Below, in pieces: positions 16,968 to 25,267 of a stretch of DNA of 64,000 nucleotides (positions are counted from its first letter, which is position 1; each line of letters starts with the position of its first letter). A program made the position numbers and the translations under genes. Origin of the DNA: Variovorax sp037204085 (lineage in GTDB: Bacteria; Pseudomonadota; Gammaproteobacteria; Burkholderiales; Burkholderiaceae_C). Under the pieces are notes generated by a model. It saw only the letters and a program-made list of their open reading frames with translations, ran no database searches and was not told the DNA's origin. The stretch lies in NCBI RefSeq assembly GCF_037204085.1, contig NZ_JBBCBW010000002.1:186001-250000 (forward strand), in the 5' to 3' direction.

Positions 16968-18056
16968 TCACGACCTGTCCAGGATTTCCTGCAGCCGCTG
17001 CACCAGCACGCTGCATTGCTCCCGCGAGCCGATGCTGATGCGCAGGTACTGCGCAATGCGCGGCTGCTTGAAATGCCGCACCAGCACCGCACGCTCGCGC
17101 AGCAGCGCCGCCAGTTCGGCAGCATCGCGCTCCGGATGCCGCGCAAACACGAAGTTGGCCTGAGAAGGCAAGACTTCGAAGCCCAGGTCCTCGAGCTGCA
17201 GACTGAGCCCTTCGCGGGTATCGACGATCTTGTCGCGCGTGGACTCGAACCATGCCTCGTCTTCGATGGCCGCTACGGCACCCGCCAGTGCAAGCCGATC
17301 GAGCGGGTATGAGTTGAAGCTGTCCTTGACGCGCACGAGCGCATCGATCAGATGCGACTGGCCGCAGGCAAAACCGACGCGCAAACCGGCCAGCGAGCGC
17401 GACTTGGACAGGGTCTGCACCACCAGCAGGTTCGCATACTTGCCGACGAGCGACAGTGCGCGCTCCCCGCCGAAGTCGACATAGGCCTCGTCCACCAGCA
17501 CCACCCGCTCGGGGCACGCCGCGAGCAATTGCTCGATACGCGCGATCGGCAGGCCGATACCGGTAGGCGCATTGGGGTTGGCGATGACGACGCCCGCGCA
17601 GCCGCGGCGAGCCCTGGCCGCCATGGCATCGACGTCGATGCGCAGGCCTTCGTCCACTGGCAGCAGTTCGCAATCGATGCCGTACAGCTGCGCATATACC
17701 CGATAGAAGCTGTAGCTCACATCGGGCATCAACAACGGCTCGGCGTGCTGGAAGAAGGCGAAGAACGCGTGTGCCAGCACTTCGTCCGATCCGTTGCCCG
17801 CAAAGACCTGGTCGGCCTGCAAACCGTGGCGCCGCGCGACCGCTTCGCGCAGCGCCAGGGAGGTGGGATCGGGGTAACGCTCCAGGCCGCTTGCGGCCGC
17901 CTGCTGGATCGCATCGACAGCCACCGGAGACGGCGGGTACGGGTTCTCGTTGGTGTTGAGCTTGACGAGATTTTCGATGCGCGGCTGCTCGCCGGGCACG
18001 TAGGGTTCGAGCGCGCCGATGCGCGGACTCCAGAAGGCCGGTATTGCAGCGGTCAT
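16968..18056 (-). CDS. hisC: histidinol-phosphate aminotransferase
   Basis: A 362-residue fold-type I PLP enzyme. It shows the N-terminal KLNTNENPYPPSP signature, the NPNAPTG motif that contacts the cofactor, and VVQTLSKSRSLAGLRVG with the Schiff-base lysine at the first Lys. The C-terminal Arg motif is RISIGSREQ. It catalyses imidazole-acetol phosphate to histidinol phosphate in histidine synthesis and, as a second copy, may transaminate aromatic amino acids. ATG 18054-18056 is the family-like start. It is not in a his operon here; the CobD/CbiB-like gene lies just upstream on the same strand. Confidence 0.93.
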   Translation of the reverse strand: MTAAIPAFWSPRIGALEPYVPGEQPRIENLVKLNTNENPYPPSPVAVDAIQQAAASGLERYPDPTSLALREAVARRHGLQADQVFAGNGSDEVLAHAFFAFFQHAEPLLMPDVSYSFYRVYAQLYGIDCELLPVDEGLRIDVDAMAARARRGCAGVVIANPNAPTGIGLPIARIEQLLAACPERVVLVDEAYVDFGGERALSLVGKYANLLVVQTLSKSRSLAGLRVGFACGQSHLIDALVRVKDSFNSYPLDRLALAGAVAAIEDEAWFESTRDKIVDTREGLSLQLEDLGFEVLPSQANFVFARHPERDAAELAALLRERAVLVRHFKQPRIAQYLRISIGSREQCSVLVQRLQEILDRS

Positions 18057-18070
18057 GACGGTTGCGGCGC

Positions 18071-19072
18071 TCAGCCGAGCAGGCGAGCCAGGGTGAGCAA
18101 GGCCAGCAGCACCATCCACATCACAACCGAGCGCCAGACCAGGCCGACAACGCTGCGCAAATGACCAGGCTCAGGCTCGCGGCCGGGCGTGCTGCCGCTG
18201 TCGAGCCGGCGGCCATCAGCCATCGAATCGCCGGCTTGCGCGCGCGGCAGAGGGTCGGTCACCGGAATCGGGCTCAACGCTCCGCCGCCCAGCCGCACAT
18301 TGACCGCACCCGAAGTCGCCGCAAGGATCACGCCGTCGTTCTCGCTCCGGAAACGCCGCGCGTCGTTGCGCCAGCAATCGATCGCTTCTTCAAAGCTGCC
18401 GACCACGGCAAAACCCAGCGCGGTGATGCGCGCGGGCAGCCAGTCGATGGCATGCCAGGCGCGTTCGGCGGCACGCTGCACCGAAACGCTCGAAGGCTGC
18501 ACCGCCGCGCCGTTCTTGTGCATCCAGTAGCGCGACACGAATTCGCTCATGCGATAGAACACCGCGCCGGCCGGGCCGAGCCCCATGGCGGCGAGTATCG
18601 AGAACCACGCGAGCACGCCGAACACATGGCGATGCGCCGCAATCACCGAATGCTCGATCACATGCCGCACGATTTCGCTGCGCGGCAGTTCGGCCGCGTC
18701 GACGCCCTGCCAATGCGCGAGCAGCGAGCGCGCGAGCGGCTCGTCGCCTTCGTCGAGCGCATCGCGGATGTCCGTGAAGTGATGGCTGAACTGCCGGAAC
18801 CCGAGCGTGACGTAGAGCACGGCAATGCTCCAGAGAACTGCAAACGGCAACCCCAGCGTGTACACCAGCAGCAAGTGAATGCCCAGCGTCAACAGCGTGG
18901 GCACCAGCACCGCCAGGCCCCAGGCCACCCATCCGTGATGCGGCTTGCCGGCATCGAAGTTGCGGCTTGTCCAGCGGGTCCATGCCAGCACGCCGCCATA
19001 CACCGGGTTGTGAGAGGCGAGCGGCCGCACCTGCTCGATCAGCAACGCACACAGGATGGCAAAGAAGCTCAT
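18071..19072 (-). CDS. CobD/CbiB (AmpE-like) family membrane protein
   Basis: A 333-residue membrane protein of the CobD/CbiB family. Conserved segments are HVIEHSVIAAHRHVFGVLAWF and PAGAVFYRMSEFVSRYW, with hydrophobic helices near residues 48-85, 147-168 and at the C-terminus (VVMWMVLLALLTLARLLG). True CobD makes adenosylcobinamide, but orphan members without other cobalamin genes are common in this order and their role is unknown. No cobalamin gene is adjacent; hisC follows 14 bases downstream. Confidence 0.8.
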   Translation of the reverse strand: MSFFAILCALLIEQVRPLASHNPVYGGVLAWTRWTSRNFDAGKPHHGWVAWGLAVLVPTLLTLGIHLLLVYTLGLPFAVLWSIAVLYVTLGFRQFSHHFTDIRDALDEGDEPLARSLLAHWQGVDAAELPRSEIVRHVIEHSVIAAHRHVFGVLAWFSILAAMGLGPAGAVFYRMSEFVSRYWMHKNGAAVQPSSVSVQRAAERAWHAIDWLPARITALGFAVVGSFEEAIDCWRNDARRFRSENDGVILAATSGAVNVRLGGGALSPIPVTDPLPRAQAGDSMADGRRLDSGSTPGREPEPGHLRSVVGLVWRSVVMWMVLLALLTLARLLG

Positions 19073-19120
19073 CCTTCGATGATAGCGAGAGCGCCCGGGC
19101 GATCCCGGTTCAGGCGAAGG

Positions 19121-19861
19121 TCAGGCGGAGAGAAAACGATAGAGGTTGCGCAGCATGCCGGCGGTGGCACCCCAAACAAAGCGCTCTTCGGCGCCGTCCT
19201 GGTAGGGCATCGAGTACCACTCGCGCCGCGTGCCGTCCGGTGCGGGCACGGTGTGGCGGCGGTGATTGGCCGGGTCCATGAGCCAGGCCAGAGGCACCTC
19301 GAAGGCCAGTGCCACTTCGTAGGGATTGATGGTGAGTTCGAAGTCCGGCTTCACCAGCGCGACCACGGGTGTCACGACGAACGAGGTGACGGTCGTGTAG
19401 GTCGGAAGGCTTCCAAGCACCTCGATGAAATGGGCGGACAAGCCCACTTCTTCCCAGGCCTCGCGCAGCGCAGCCGCCGCGATGTTCGCGTCCTCCGGAT
19501 CGACGCGGCCGCCGGGAAATGCGACCTGCCCCGAATGATTCGACAGGTGCGCGGTGCGTTCCGTCAGCAGCACGGCCGCGCCTTGCGGGCGCTGCACAAT
19601 GGGCACCAGCACGGCCGCCTGCGCAGGGGCGCGGTCGGTCAGGCGCGGCTCGCGCCGCAGCTCGGGCGTCCACTCCGGCGGCGTGGCAAAGCGCCTGCGC
19701 AGGGCATCGGGCATCAGCTGCGCGGGTGCCACGGCAGGCAGGCCATCAGGACCGCCGACCACAGGCGCCTTGCGCGGATCGATCGGCAGCAGCGTGGGCG
19801 GCACCACGGCATTGACGGGTTCGACGGGGGCAAATTGCATGGGAGCGGTGGAGTCGGTCAA
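19121..19861 (-). CDS. NUDIX hydrolase, CoA pyrophosphatase type
   Basis: A 246-residue protein. The NUDIX box is complete: GGRVDPEDANIAAAALREAW followed by EEVGL, near residues 136-160, preceded by the LTERTAHLSNHSGQVAFPGG segment that marks the CoA pyrophosphatase (NudL/Nudt7-like) subgroup. The first ~75 residues are a Pro/Ala-rich extension of unclear role. A start at the internal Met8 is also possible. Confidence 0.9.
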   Translation of the reverse strand: MTDSTAPMQFAPVEPVNAVVPPTLLPIDPRKAPVVGGPDGLPAVAPAQLMPDALRRRFATPPEWTPELRREPRLTDRAPAQAAVLVPIVQRPQGAAVLLTERTAHLSNHSGQVAFPGGRVDPEDANIAAAALREAWEEVGLSAHFIEVLGSLPTYTTVTSFVVTPVVALVKPDFELTINPYEVALAFEVPLAWLMDPANHRRHTVPAPDGTRREWYSMPYQDGAEERFVWGATAGMLRNLYRFLSA

Positions 19862-19951
19862 GTGCTGGAGTTTCAGTCAAGGAGTAGAGCTTAAAAAAGC
19901 GGCGCTGTCTTTTTGCAGAAAGACCGCAAGAAGCATGCACGGCGCCACAAC

Positions 19952-19982
19952 GCAAAAAGCCGCCAGAGCGGCGGCTTTTTGC
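19952..19982. terminator. bidirectional Rho-independent terminator (end of rpsP-rplS operon)
   Basis: GCAAAAAGCCGCC (19952-19964) pairs with GGCGGCTTTTTGC (19970-19982) around a five-base loop. Strong G+C stem with A/T tracts on both sides. It lies 18 bases past the rplS stop. Confidence 0.85.
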
Positions 19983-19999
19983 AAGGCAGAAGGCAGTGC

Positions 20000-20374
20000 T
20001 TACTTGGCAGCCTGCGACTTGCCCGGCAGCTTTTCCTTGATGCGTGCCGAACGGCCGCTGCGGTCGCGCAGGTAGTACAGCTTGGCGCGGCGAACGTCGC
20101 CGCGGCGCTTGATTTCGATGCCGGCGATCAGCGGGCTGTAGGTTTGGAACGTACGCTCCACGCCTTCGCCGCTGGAGATCTTGCGCACCGTGAATCCGCT
20201 GTTGAGGCCTCGATTGCGCTTGGCGATCACGACGCCTTCGTAGGCCTGCACGCGCTTGCGGGTGCCTTCGACGACGTTCACGCTGACGATGACCGTGTCA
20301 CCGGGCATGAAATCGGGGATCTTCTTGCCGATGCGGGCGATTTCTTCCTGCTCGAGGGTTTCGATGAGGTTCAT
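20000..20374 (-). CDS. rplS: 50S ribosomal protein L19
   Basis: A 124-residue ribosomal protein with the L19 start MNLIETLEQEEIA and the family signature FTVRKISSGEGVERTFQTYS. Last gene of the rpsP-rimM-trmD-rplS operon. The start at 20374 is preferred to upstream in-frame codons by homology. A perfect TATAAT on the minus strand (20497-20502) overlaps the trmD stop and may add an internal promoter. Confidence 0.97.
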   Translation of the reverse strand: MNLIETLEQEEIARIGKKIPDFMPGDTVIVSVNVVEGTRKRVQAYEGVVIAKRNRGLNSGFTVRKISSGEGVERTFQTYSPLIAGIEIKRRGDVRRAKLYYLRDRSGRSARIKEKLPGKSQAAK

Positions 20375-20496
20375 GATTTCCTGATATTCGATCGTGCTCG
20401 CGCTACACAAAAGGCGCCGTTGGTTTCATTGCCGTGCTCACCAGGGGTGAACAATGAAAGCCGGACGCGGCCGGGCAGAGGATCGGGGAACCGAAG

Positions 20497-20502
20497 ATTA
20501 TA
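20497..20502 (-). promoter_or_regulatory. possible internal promoter -10 box before rplS
   Basis: TATAAT on the minus strand overlaps the trmD TAA stop, 123 bases ahead of rplS. The -35 region is poor (no TTG-like hexamer at 16-18 bases), so activity is uncertain. Confidence 0.3.
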
Positions 20503-21244
20503 GCTTTTTTTTCAGCGCCGTCTCATCGGCTTTGCTCAGGCGGCCTGCAGCACGCGCGGCGGCAATCAGGTCGGGGCGCCGGGCTGCGGTAATGGCCAGC
20601 CGCTGGTCGCGCCGCCAGCGCTCGATCTGCACATGGTGCCCCGAGAGCAGCGGTGCAGGCACGCCCTGCCCGTTCCACTGCTCGGGCCGCGTGTAGTGGG
20701 GGCAGTCGAGCAGGCCGTCGAGCGCAGGGTTGAAACTGTCCTGCACGTGGCTGGCTTCGTCGCCCAGCACACCGGGCTGCAGCCGGGCCACTGCGTCGAG
20801 CAGCGCCATGGCGGCAATTTCGCCACCCGAAAGAATGAAATCGCCGAGACTGATCTGATGGGTGACGCGCGTGTCGATGAAGCGCTGGTCAATGCCCTCG
20901 TAGCGGCCGCAGACAAGTACCGCGCCCTCGCTGGCGGACCAGCGCTCGACCGCTTCATGCCGAAGCGCCTCGCCGATGGGAGAAAACAGCACCACCGGCG
21001 CTTGCGCCCCGCGCGCGGCCAGCGCGGCGTCGAGACAGGCGGAAAGCGGCTCCGCCATCATCACCATGCCGGGGCCACCGCCGAAGGGCCGATCGTCCAC
21101 ACGCTTGTAGTTGCCTTGTGCGAAGTCGCGCGGGTTCCACAGCACAACCTCGACCTGCTTCGACTCGTAGGCGCGGCGCGTCACGCCGCTGGCCATCAAG
21201 GGCGCGAACAGTTCGGGAAAGAGCGTGAGGACGTCGAAGCGCAT
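20498..21244 (-). CDS. trmD: tRNA (guanine-N1)-methyltransferase
   Basis: A 248-residue SPOUT methyltransferase that makes m1G37 in tRNAs reading CNN, preventing +1 frameshifts. Seen: MRFDVLTLFPELF start, RPFGGGPGMVMMAEPL, the knot region LVCGRYEGIDQRFID, and LSGGEIAAMALLDAVARL. Normal length. It sits between rimM and rplS as in nearly all proteobacteria. Confidence 0.97.
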   Translation of the reverse strand: MRFDVLTLFPELFAPLMASGVTRRAYESKQVEVVLWNPRDFAQGNYKRVDDRPFGGGPGMVMMAEPLSACLDAALAARGAQAPVVLFSPIGEALRHEAVERWSASEGAVLVCGRYEGIDQRFIDTRVTHQISLGDFILSGGEIAAMALLDAVARLQPGVLGDEASHVQDSFNPALDGLLDCPHYTRPEQWNGQGVPAPLLSGHHVQIERWRRDQRLAITAARRPDLIAAARAAGRLSKADETALKKKL

Positions 21245-21269
21245 GCGCGCAAGGCCCGTATCGGCGGAA

Positions 21270-21824
21270 TCAGAAATCGGGCTGCCAGTCGACCGTGATC
21301 AGCCGGCCGGCCAGGTCGACCTTGTCGACGAAGACCGAGACGAACGGCACCATGCGTTCGATGGTCTTGCCATCTTCTTCGGCCGTGAGCACCAGCGTGG
21401 TCTGCGGGCCGGTGGCGAGCAGCTCGCGCACCGTGCCGAGCGTGACGCCTTCGCGATTGACCACGGAAAGGCCGATCAGGTCGACCCAGTAGTACTCGTC
21501 GTCGCCGGCCGTCGGGAAGCTCGAACGCGGCACGAACACGCGCGCACCGCGCAGCGCCTCGGCCGCATTGCGGTCGGGCACGTCTTCGGACGATGCGACG
21601 ATGCAGTCGGAATGTTCTTTGGCTTCGCGGATTGCGAGCCGGAAAGCCGCGGTTGCCGAGGCTCCGGGAGCCTGCAGGAACCAGCGCTTGGAAGAAAAAA
21701 GCGCCTCGGGCTGGGCGCTGTGGGGCAGGACCTTGAACCAGCCCTTGATGCCCCATGCATCGGCGATGCGTCCTACCTCGATCGCATCCGCCGGCAATTC
21801 GGCGGCTTCGAGTGCGGGCAACAT
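21270..21824 (-). CDS. rimM: 16S rRNA processing protein RimM
   Basis: A 184-residue ribosome maturation factor with the N-terminal EVGRIADAWGIKGWFKV signature and C-terminal PRC-barrel segment (DEYYWVDLIGLSVVNREGVTLG, then VPFVSVFVDKVDLAGRLITV). It binds S19 during 30S head assembly. Second gene of the operon, 16 bases after rpsP. Confidence 0.95.
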   Translation of the reverse strand: MLPALEAAELPADAIEVGRIADAWGIKGWFKVLPHSAQPEALFSSKRWFLQAPGASATAAFRLAIREAKEHSDCIVASSEDVPDRNAAEALRGARVFVPRSSFPTAGDDEYYWVDLIGLSVVNREGVTLGTVRELLATGPQTTLVLTAEEDGKTIERMVPFVSVFVDKVDLAGRLITVDWQPDF

Positions 21825-21840
21825 CGCCGTGCCGGGCAGC

Positions 21841-22104
21841 TTAGGCTGCCGCCTTGGGGGCCGCGGCAGCAGCTTGCTTGATCAGGCGCAGGACCGTGGG
21901 CGAAGCTTGTGCGCCGACGCTCTTCCAGTAGGCCAGGCGATCCTGGGCAATACGGATGCTTTCTTCGTTTTCCTTGGCGATCGGGTTGTAGAAACCCAGG
22001 CGCTCGATGAAACGGCCATCGCGGCGAACGCGCTTGTCCGACACGACGATGTTGAAGAACGGACGGCCTTTGGAGCCGCCGCGGGAGAGTCGAATGACGA
22101 CCAT
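21841..22104 (-). CDS. rpsP: 30S ribosomal protein S16
   Basis: An 87-residue protein with the S16 signature MVVIRLSRGGSKGRPFFNIV. First gene of the operon; a consensus -10 box lies about 120 bases upstream. Confidence 0.97.
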   Translation of the reverse strand: MVVIRLSRGGSKGRPFFNIVVSDKRVRRDGRFIERLGFYNPIAKENEESIRIAQDRLAYWKSVGAQASPTVLRLIKQAAAAAPKAAA

Positions 22105-22225
22105 GATTTATCCTTGGGTGGTGCAGCAAGCCCGTTATCTAAACAAGAAGCCCGCTCACAGTGTTCTTTCAACGTCGAGACACGCGACATGGCCACCCGG
22201 CCAGCGACACGCTGAAAAGCCTGCG

Positions 22226-22231
22226 ATTATA
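22226..22231 (-). promoter_or_regulatory. rpsP operon promoter, -10 box
   Basis: On the minus strand TATAAT follows GGGC, with a weak -35 candidate (TTCGGA) 17 bases upstream. It leaves a leader of about 115 bases before rpsP, where a ribosomal autoregulatory structure could lie; none is proven here. Confidence 0.55.
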
Positions 22232-22287
22232 GCCCGACCTGCGTTTTCTCCGAATTCCGGCCTTTGCGCCGTTTGCTTGCGACTTGC

Positions 22288-22812
22288 ATGACCCTCACCA
22301 TCCGCCCGAGCCGCGACGAAGACATCGCGGCCATCACGGCCATCTATGCCCACCACGTGCTGAACGGCACCGGCACCTTTGAAACCGAAGCCCCCTCTGC
22401 CGCCGACATGGCTGCGCGGCGTGCCGATGTGCTCACCAAGAACCTGCCCTACCTTGTTGCCGAAGAAAATGGAAAAGTGTTGGGTTTTGCCTACTGCAAC
22501 TGGTTCAAGCCGCGCCCGGCCTACCGTTTTTCGGCGGAAGACTCGATCTACATGTCCGAAGCTGCGCGCGGCAAAGGTCTTGGCGGGCAGCTTCTGGCGG
22601 CGCTTTCGCAAGCCGCTGAAGCGGCCGGCGTTCGCAAGCTGATCGCAGTCATCGGCGACTCGGCCAATGCCGGCTCCGTAGGCGTGCACCGCCGCAACGG
22701 CTTCACGCACGTGGGCGTGCTCAAGGACTGCGGCTGGAAGTTCGGCGAGTGGCGCGATGTGGTCCTGATGGAAAAAGTGCTCGGCGAAGGCAGCACCACC
22801 AAACCCGAATGA
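22288..22812 (+). CDS. GNAT-family N-acetyltransferase (phosphinothricin/methionine-derivative type)
   Basis: A 174-residue acetyltransferase. The acetyl-CoA loop is visible as YMSEAARGKGLGGQLLAAL (R/Q-x-x-G-x-G/A pattern), and the late GSVGVHRRNGFTHVGVLKDCG motif is typical of the Pat/MnaT (YncA) group, which acetylates phosphinothricin, methionine sulfone or similar amines. ATG 22288 (MTLTIRPSRDEDIAAI) fits the family. Its stop overlaps the ATG of the next gene (ATGA), so the two are likely co-translated. Confidence 0.9.
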   Translation: MTLTIRPSRDEDIAAITAIYAHHVLNGTGTFETEAPSAADMAARRADVLTKNLPYLVAEENGKVLGFAYCNWFKPRPAYRFSAEDSIYMSEAARGKGLGGQLLAALSQAAEAAGVRKLIAVIGDSANAGSVGVHRRNGFTHVGVLKDCGWKFGEWRDVVLMEKVLGEGSTTKPE

Positions 22813-23255
22813 AAAACAAGACCATTGCCGCCTGGCTCTCTTTCCTGGGCGGCCCGCTGGGCCTGCACCGCTTCTATCTGCGCGGCATGGGCGACTGGCT
22901 CGGCTGGCTGCTGCCCATTCCCACGGCGCTGGGCCTCTATGGCATGGAGCGCGTGCGCATGTACGGCGTGGACGACGGCTGGAGCTGGGTGCTGATTCCG
23001 CTGCTGGGCTTCACCATTGCGGGCTGCGCGCTGATGGCCATCATCTATGGCCTCATGACGCCCGAGAAGTGGAACGCCCGCTTCAACGCCGGCGCGCCGC
23101 CGGACGCCGAGCCGGGCCGTACCAACTGGGCCACCATTGGCGCGGTGGTACTTGCGCTCTTCTTCGGCAGCACCGTGCTCATGGCCAGCATCGTGTTCAG
23201 CTTTCAGCGCTACTTCGAACACCAGGTCGAAGAAGGCCGGAAGATCTCGCAGTAG
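22809..23255 (+). CDS. TM2-domain membrane protein
   Basis: A 148-residue protein. The N-terminal TM2 domain reads FLGGPLGLHRFYLRGMGDWL with two closely spaced hydrophobic stretches, and a third and fourth hydrophobic segment follow (WVLIPLLGFTIAGCALMAII, and VVLALFFGSTVLMASIVFSF). TM2 proteins are small membrane proteins of largely unknown role. It is coupled to the acetyltransferase gene by a four-base overlap. Confidence 0.85.
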   Translation: MKNKTIAAWLSFLGGPLGLHRFYLRGMGDWLGWLLPIPTALGLYGMERVRMYGVDDGWSWVLIPLLGFTIAGCALMAIIYGLMTPEKWNARFNAGAPPDAEPGRTNWATIGAVVLALFFGSTVLMASIVFSFQRYFEHQVEEGRKISQ

Positions 23256-23280
23256 CCGGCGCGCGCCAGCTCTGCCGGCC

Positions 23281-24291
23281 TCAGAAAATCTGCAGGCTGA
23301 GCCAGTAAGCGATTGCGGCCACGAAAGCCGACGCCGGAATCGTAAAGATCCAGGCCCAGACGATGTTGCCCGCCACGCCCCAGCGCACGGCACTCGCGCG
23401 CTGCGCGGAGCCCACGCCGACGATGGCGCCGGTGATGGTGTGGGTGGTCGACACGGGAATGCCCAGCGCCGTTGCCAGGAACAGCGTGAGCGCACCGCCG
23501 GTTTCGGCGCAGAAGCCGCCCACGGGCTTGAGCTTGGTGATCTTCTGGCCCATGGTCTTCACGATTCGCCAGCCCCCGAACATGGTGCCCAGGGCAATGG
23601 CGGCGTAGCAGCTCACGATGACCCAGTTGGGCGGCGCCGCGTCGCCGGCCGTGGCATAGCCGGTGGCAATCAGCAGCATCCAGATGATGCCGATGGTCTT
23701 CTGCGCATCGTTGCCGCCATGGCCCAGGCTGTAGGCGCCGGCTGAAACCAGCTGCAGCCGCCGGAACCACCGGTCGACCCGCGACGGGGTCGCGCGCCGG
23801 AAGCCCCAGGCCACCACCACCATCATCATCGAACCCAGCACGAACCCGAGGAACGGCGAAACGAAGATGAAGGCCACTGTCTTCCAGATGCCGGTGGCCA
23901 CCAGGCCGCTGGCACCGGTCTTCGCGATCACGGCGCCCACGATGCCGCCGATCAGCGCATGCGACGAACTGCTGGGAATGCCGTAGTACCAGGTCACCAG
24001 GTTCCAGCTGATGGCGCCGATGAGCGCGCCGAAGACCACGTGCACATCCACCACCCCGGGCTGGGCAATGCCCTTGCCCACCGTGGCCGCCACGCTCAGG
24101 TGGAAGATGAAGATCGCGATCAGGTTGAAGAAGGCCGCGAACAGCACCGCGTGTCCCGGTTTGAGCACACCGGTCGACACCACGGTGGCGATGGAATTCG
24201 CCGCGTCGTGGAAGCCGTTCATGAAGTCGAAGGCGATCGCGAGCGCGACCAGCAATATCACCACCCAGAGGGCGACCTGAACCGTTGCCAT
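23281..24291 (-). CDS. pit: low-affinity inorganic phosphate transporter (PiT family)
   Basis: A 336-residue integral membrane phosphate carrier with about ten hydrophobic helices and both PiT signatures: the N-terminal FDFMNGFHDAANSIATVVST and the second repeat GGNDAQKTIGIIWMLLI with TTHTITGAIVGVG. It moves metal-phosphate with protons. It follows the DUF47 gene by 13 bases, the common pairing of PhoU-like regulator and Pit. Confidence 0.95.
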   Translation of the reverse strand: MATVQVALWVVILLVALAIAFDFMNGFHDAANSIATVVSTGVLKPGHAVLFAAFFNLIAIFIFHLSVAATVGKGIAQPGVVDVHVVFGALIGAISWNLVTWYYGIPSSSSHALIGGIVGAVIAKTGASGLVATGIWKTVAFIFVSPFLGFVLGSMMMVVVAWGFRRATPSRVDRWFRRLQLVSAGAYSLGHGGNDAQKTIGIIWMLLIATGYATAGDAAPPNWVIVSCYAAIALGTMFGGWRIVKTMGQKITKLKPVGGFCAETGGALTLFLATALGIPVSTTHTITGAIVGVGSAQRASAVRWGVAGNIVWAWIFTIPASAFVAAIAYWLSLQIF

Positions 24292-24304
24292 CGATCGCTA
24301 CCGC

Positions 24305-24949
24305 TCAGGAGTTCTCGAGGACGATGCCCTCGATCACGTTGGCCACGTCTTCGCATTTGTCGGTGATCGTCTCGAGCAATTCGTAGATTGCCTTGAGCTT
24401 GATCACTTCGCGAACGTCGGGCTCCTCGCGGAACAGCTTGCTCATGGCGCTTCGCATCACACGGTCGGCGTCGGATTCGAGGCGGTCGATTTCCTCGCAG
24501 GTCTTCAGCGTGGCCTCGGCCACCGCCGGATCAGCGATCTTGCCGAGAAACTTGACGGCGTCCTTCAGGCGGTCGCAGCACTTCACGCTCAGGGCCGTGA
24601 GGCGCACGATCTCGTCGGTCATGTGCCGCACGTCGTACAGCGCCATGGTCTCGGCCGAGTCCTGGATCAGGTCGGCCACGTCGTCCATCGTATTGATGAG
24701 CTTGTGGATCTGCTCGCGGTCGATGGGCGTGATGAAAGTCTTGTGGATGAGCCGGTTGACGTCGTGCGTCACGCGGTCGGCCGCACGCTCTGCGTTGTCG
24801 ACGTCGCGGTTGTACTGCTCGCGCAGGTGCACGTCGCTGTAATTGGCAACGAGTTGCTCGAACGCCCGCGCCGCTTCGACGATGCGCTCGGCGTGCTGGT
24901 TGAACATCTCGAAAAAATTCCCCTCGCGGGGCAGCAGCTTGCCGAACAT
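24305..24949 (-). CDS. DUF47 (PhoU-like) phosphate transport accessory protein
   Basis: A 214-residue all-helical protein beginning MFGKLLPREGNFFEMFNQHAE, the DUF47/TIGR00153 start, with the conserved acidic cluster NTMDDVADLIQDSAET for metal binding. Such proteins are made together with Pit and are thought to control its activity. A Pho-box-like array lies immediately upstream; in Sinorhizobium the equivalent orfA-pit pair is repressed by PhoB. Confidence 0.93.
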   Translation of the reverse strand: MFGKLLPREGNFFEMFNQHAERIVEAARAFEQLVANYSDVHLREQYNRDVDNAERAADRVTHDVNRLIHKTFITPIDREQIHKLINTMDDVADLIQDSAETMALYDVRHMTDEIVRLTALSVKCCDRLKDAVKFLGKIADPAVAEATLKTCEEIDRLESDADRVMRSAMSKLFREEPDVREVIKLKAIYELLETITDKCEDVANVIEGIVLENS

Positions 24950-24970
24950 TGGAACTCCTGGGGCGCGTCA

Positions 24971-24999
24971 ATCACAATTTCATGACGCCTTCATGAAAA
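24971..24999 (-). promoter_or_regulatory. Pho-box-like array (putative PhoB site)
   Basis: On the minus strand three heptamers TTTTCAT, GCGTCAT and TTGTGAT occur at exact 11-base steps with four-base spacers GAAG and GAAA, the geometry of PhoB tandem repeats (CTGTCAT-like). The array ends 21 bases before the DUF47 start codon. This leaves little room for a promoter downstream, so a repressing role is plausible. Confidence 0.55.
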
Positions 25000-25073
25000 A
25001 CCGACGAAGTTTAACGGGCGCGCCGGTCCGACCCTGTCCGGACCGGTTTTCAGGCCGCCGGGCGGCCGCGATT

Positions 25074-25256
25074 TCAGCCCGGCAAGCGCAGTACCAGCCG
25101 GACGGTGAACACGCCGCGCAGCGTGCCGCCGCCCACCGCCGTAACCGAGGCGATCACCACCATGCCCAGCCAGTCGAGGCCCGCATGGCCGGCCCCCAGT
25201 GCTCCACTGACCGCGAAGACCGCCACACCGGCGAGATCGAGGACGTAAAGCAGCAC
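25074..25256 (-). pseudogene. truncated TRIC/UPF0126 (YicG-like) membrane channel gene
   Basis: Sixty codons match the N-terminal quarter of trimeric intracellular cation channel-like proteins: LLYVLDLAGVAVFAVSGALG and MVVIASVTAVGGGTLRG, the first repeat of the family. After the GGGTLR motif, where intact proteins continue with a DVLL...P-F-W segment, the frame changes to unrelated residues and stops. Family members are about 200 residues. The remaining two-thirds is not found in the 120 bases before the DUF47 gene, so this looks like a deletion remnant. Confidence 0.75.
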
Positions 25257-25267
25257 GGCCGCCTTCT

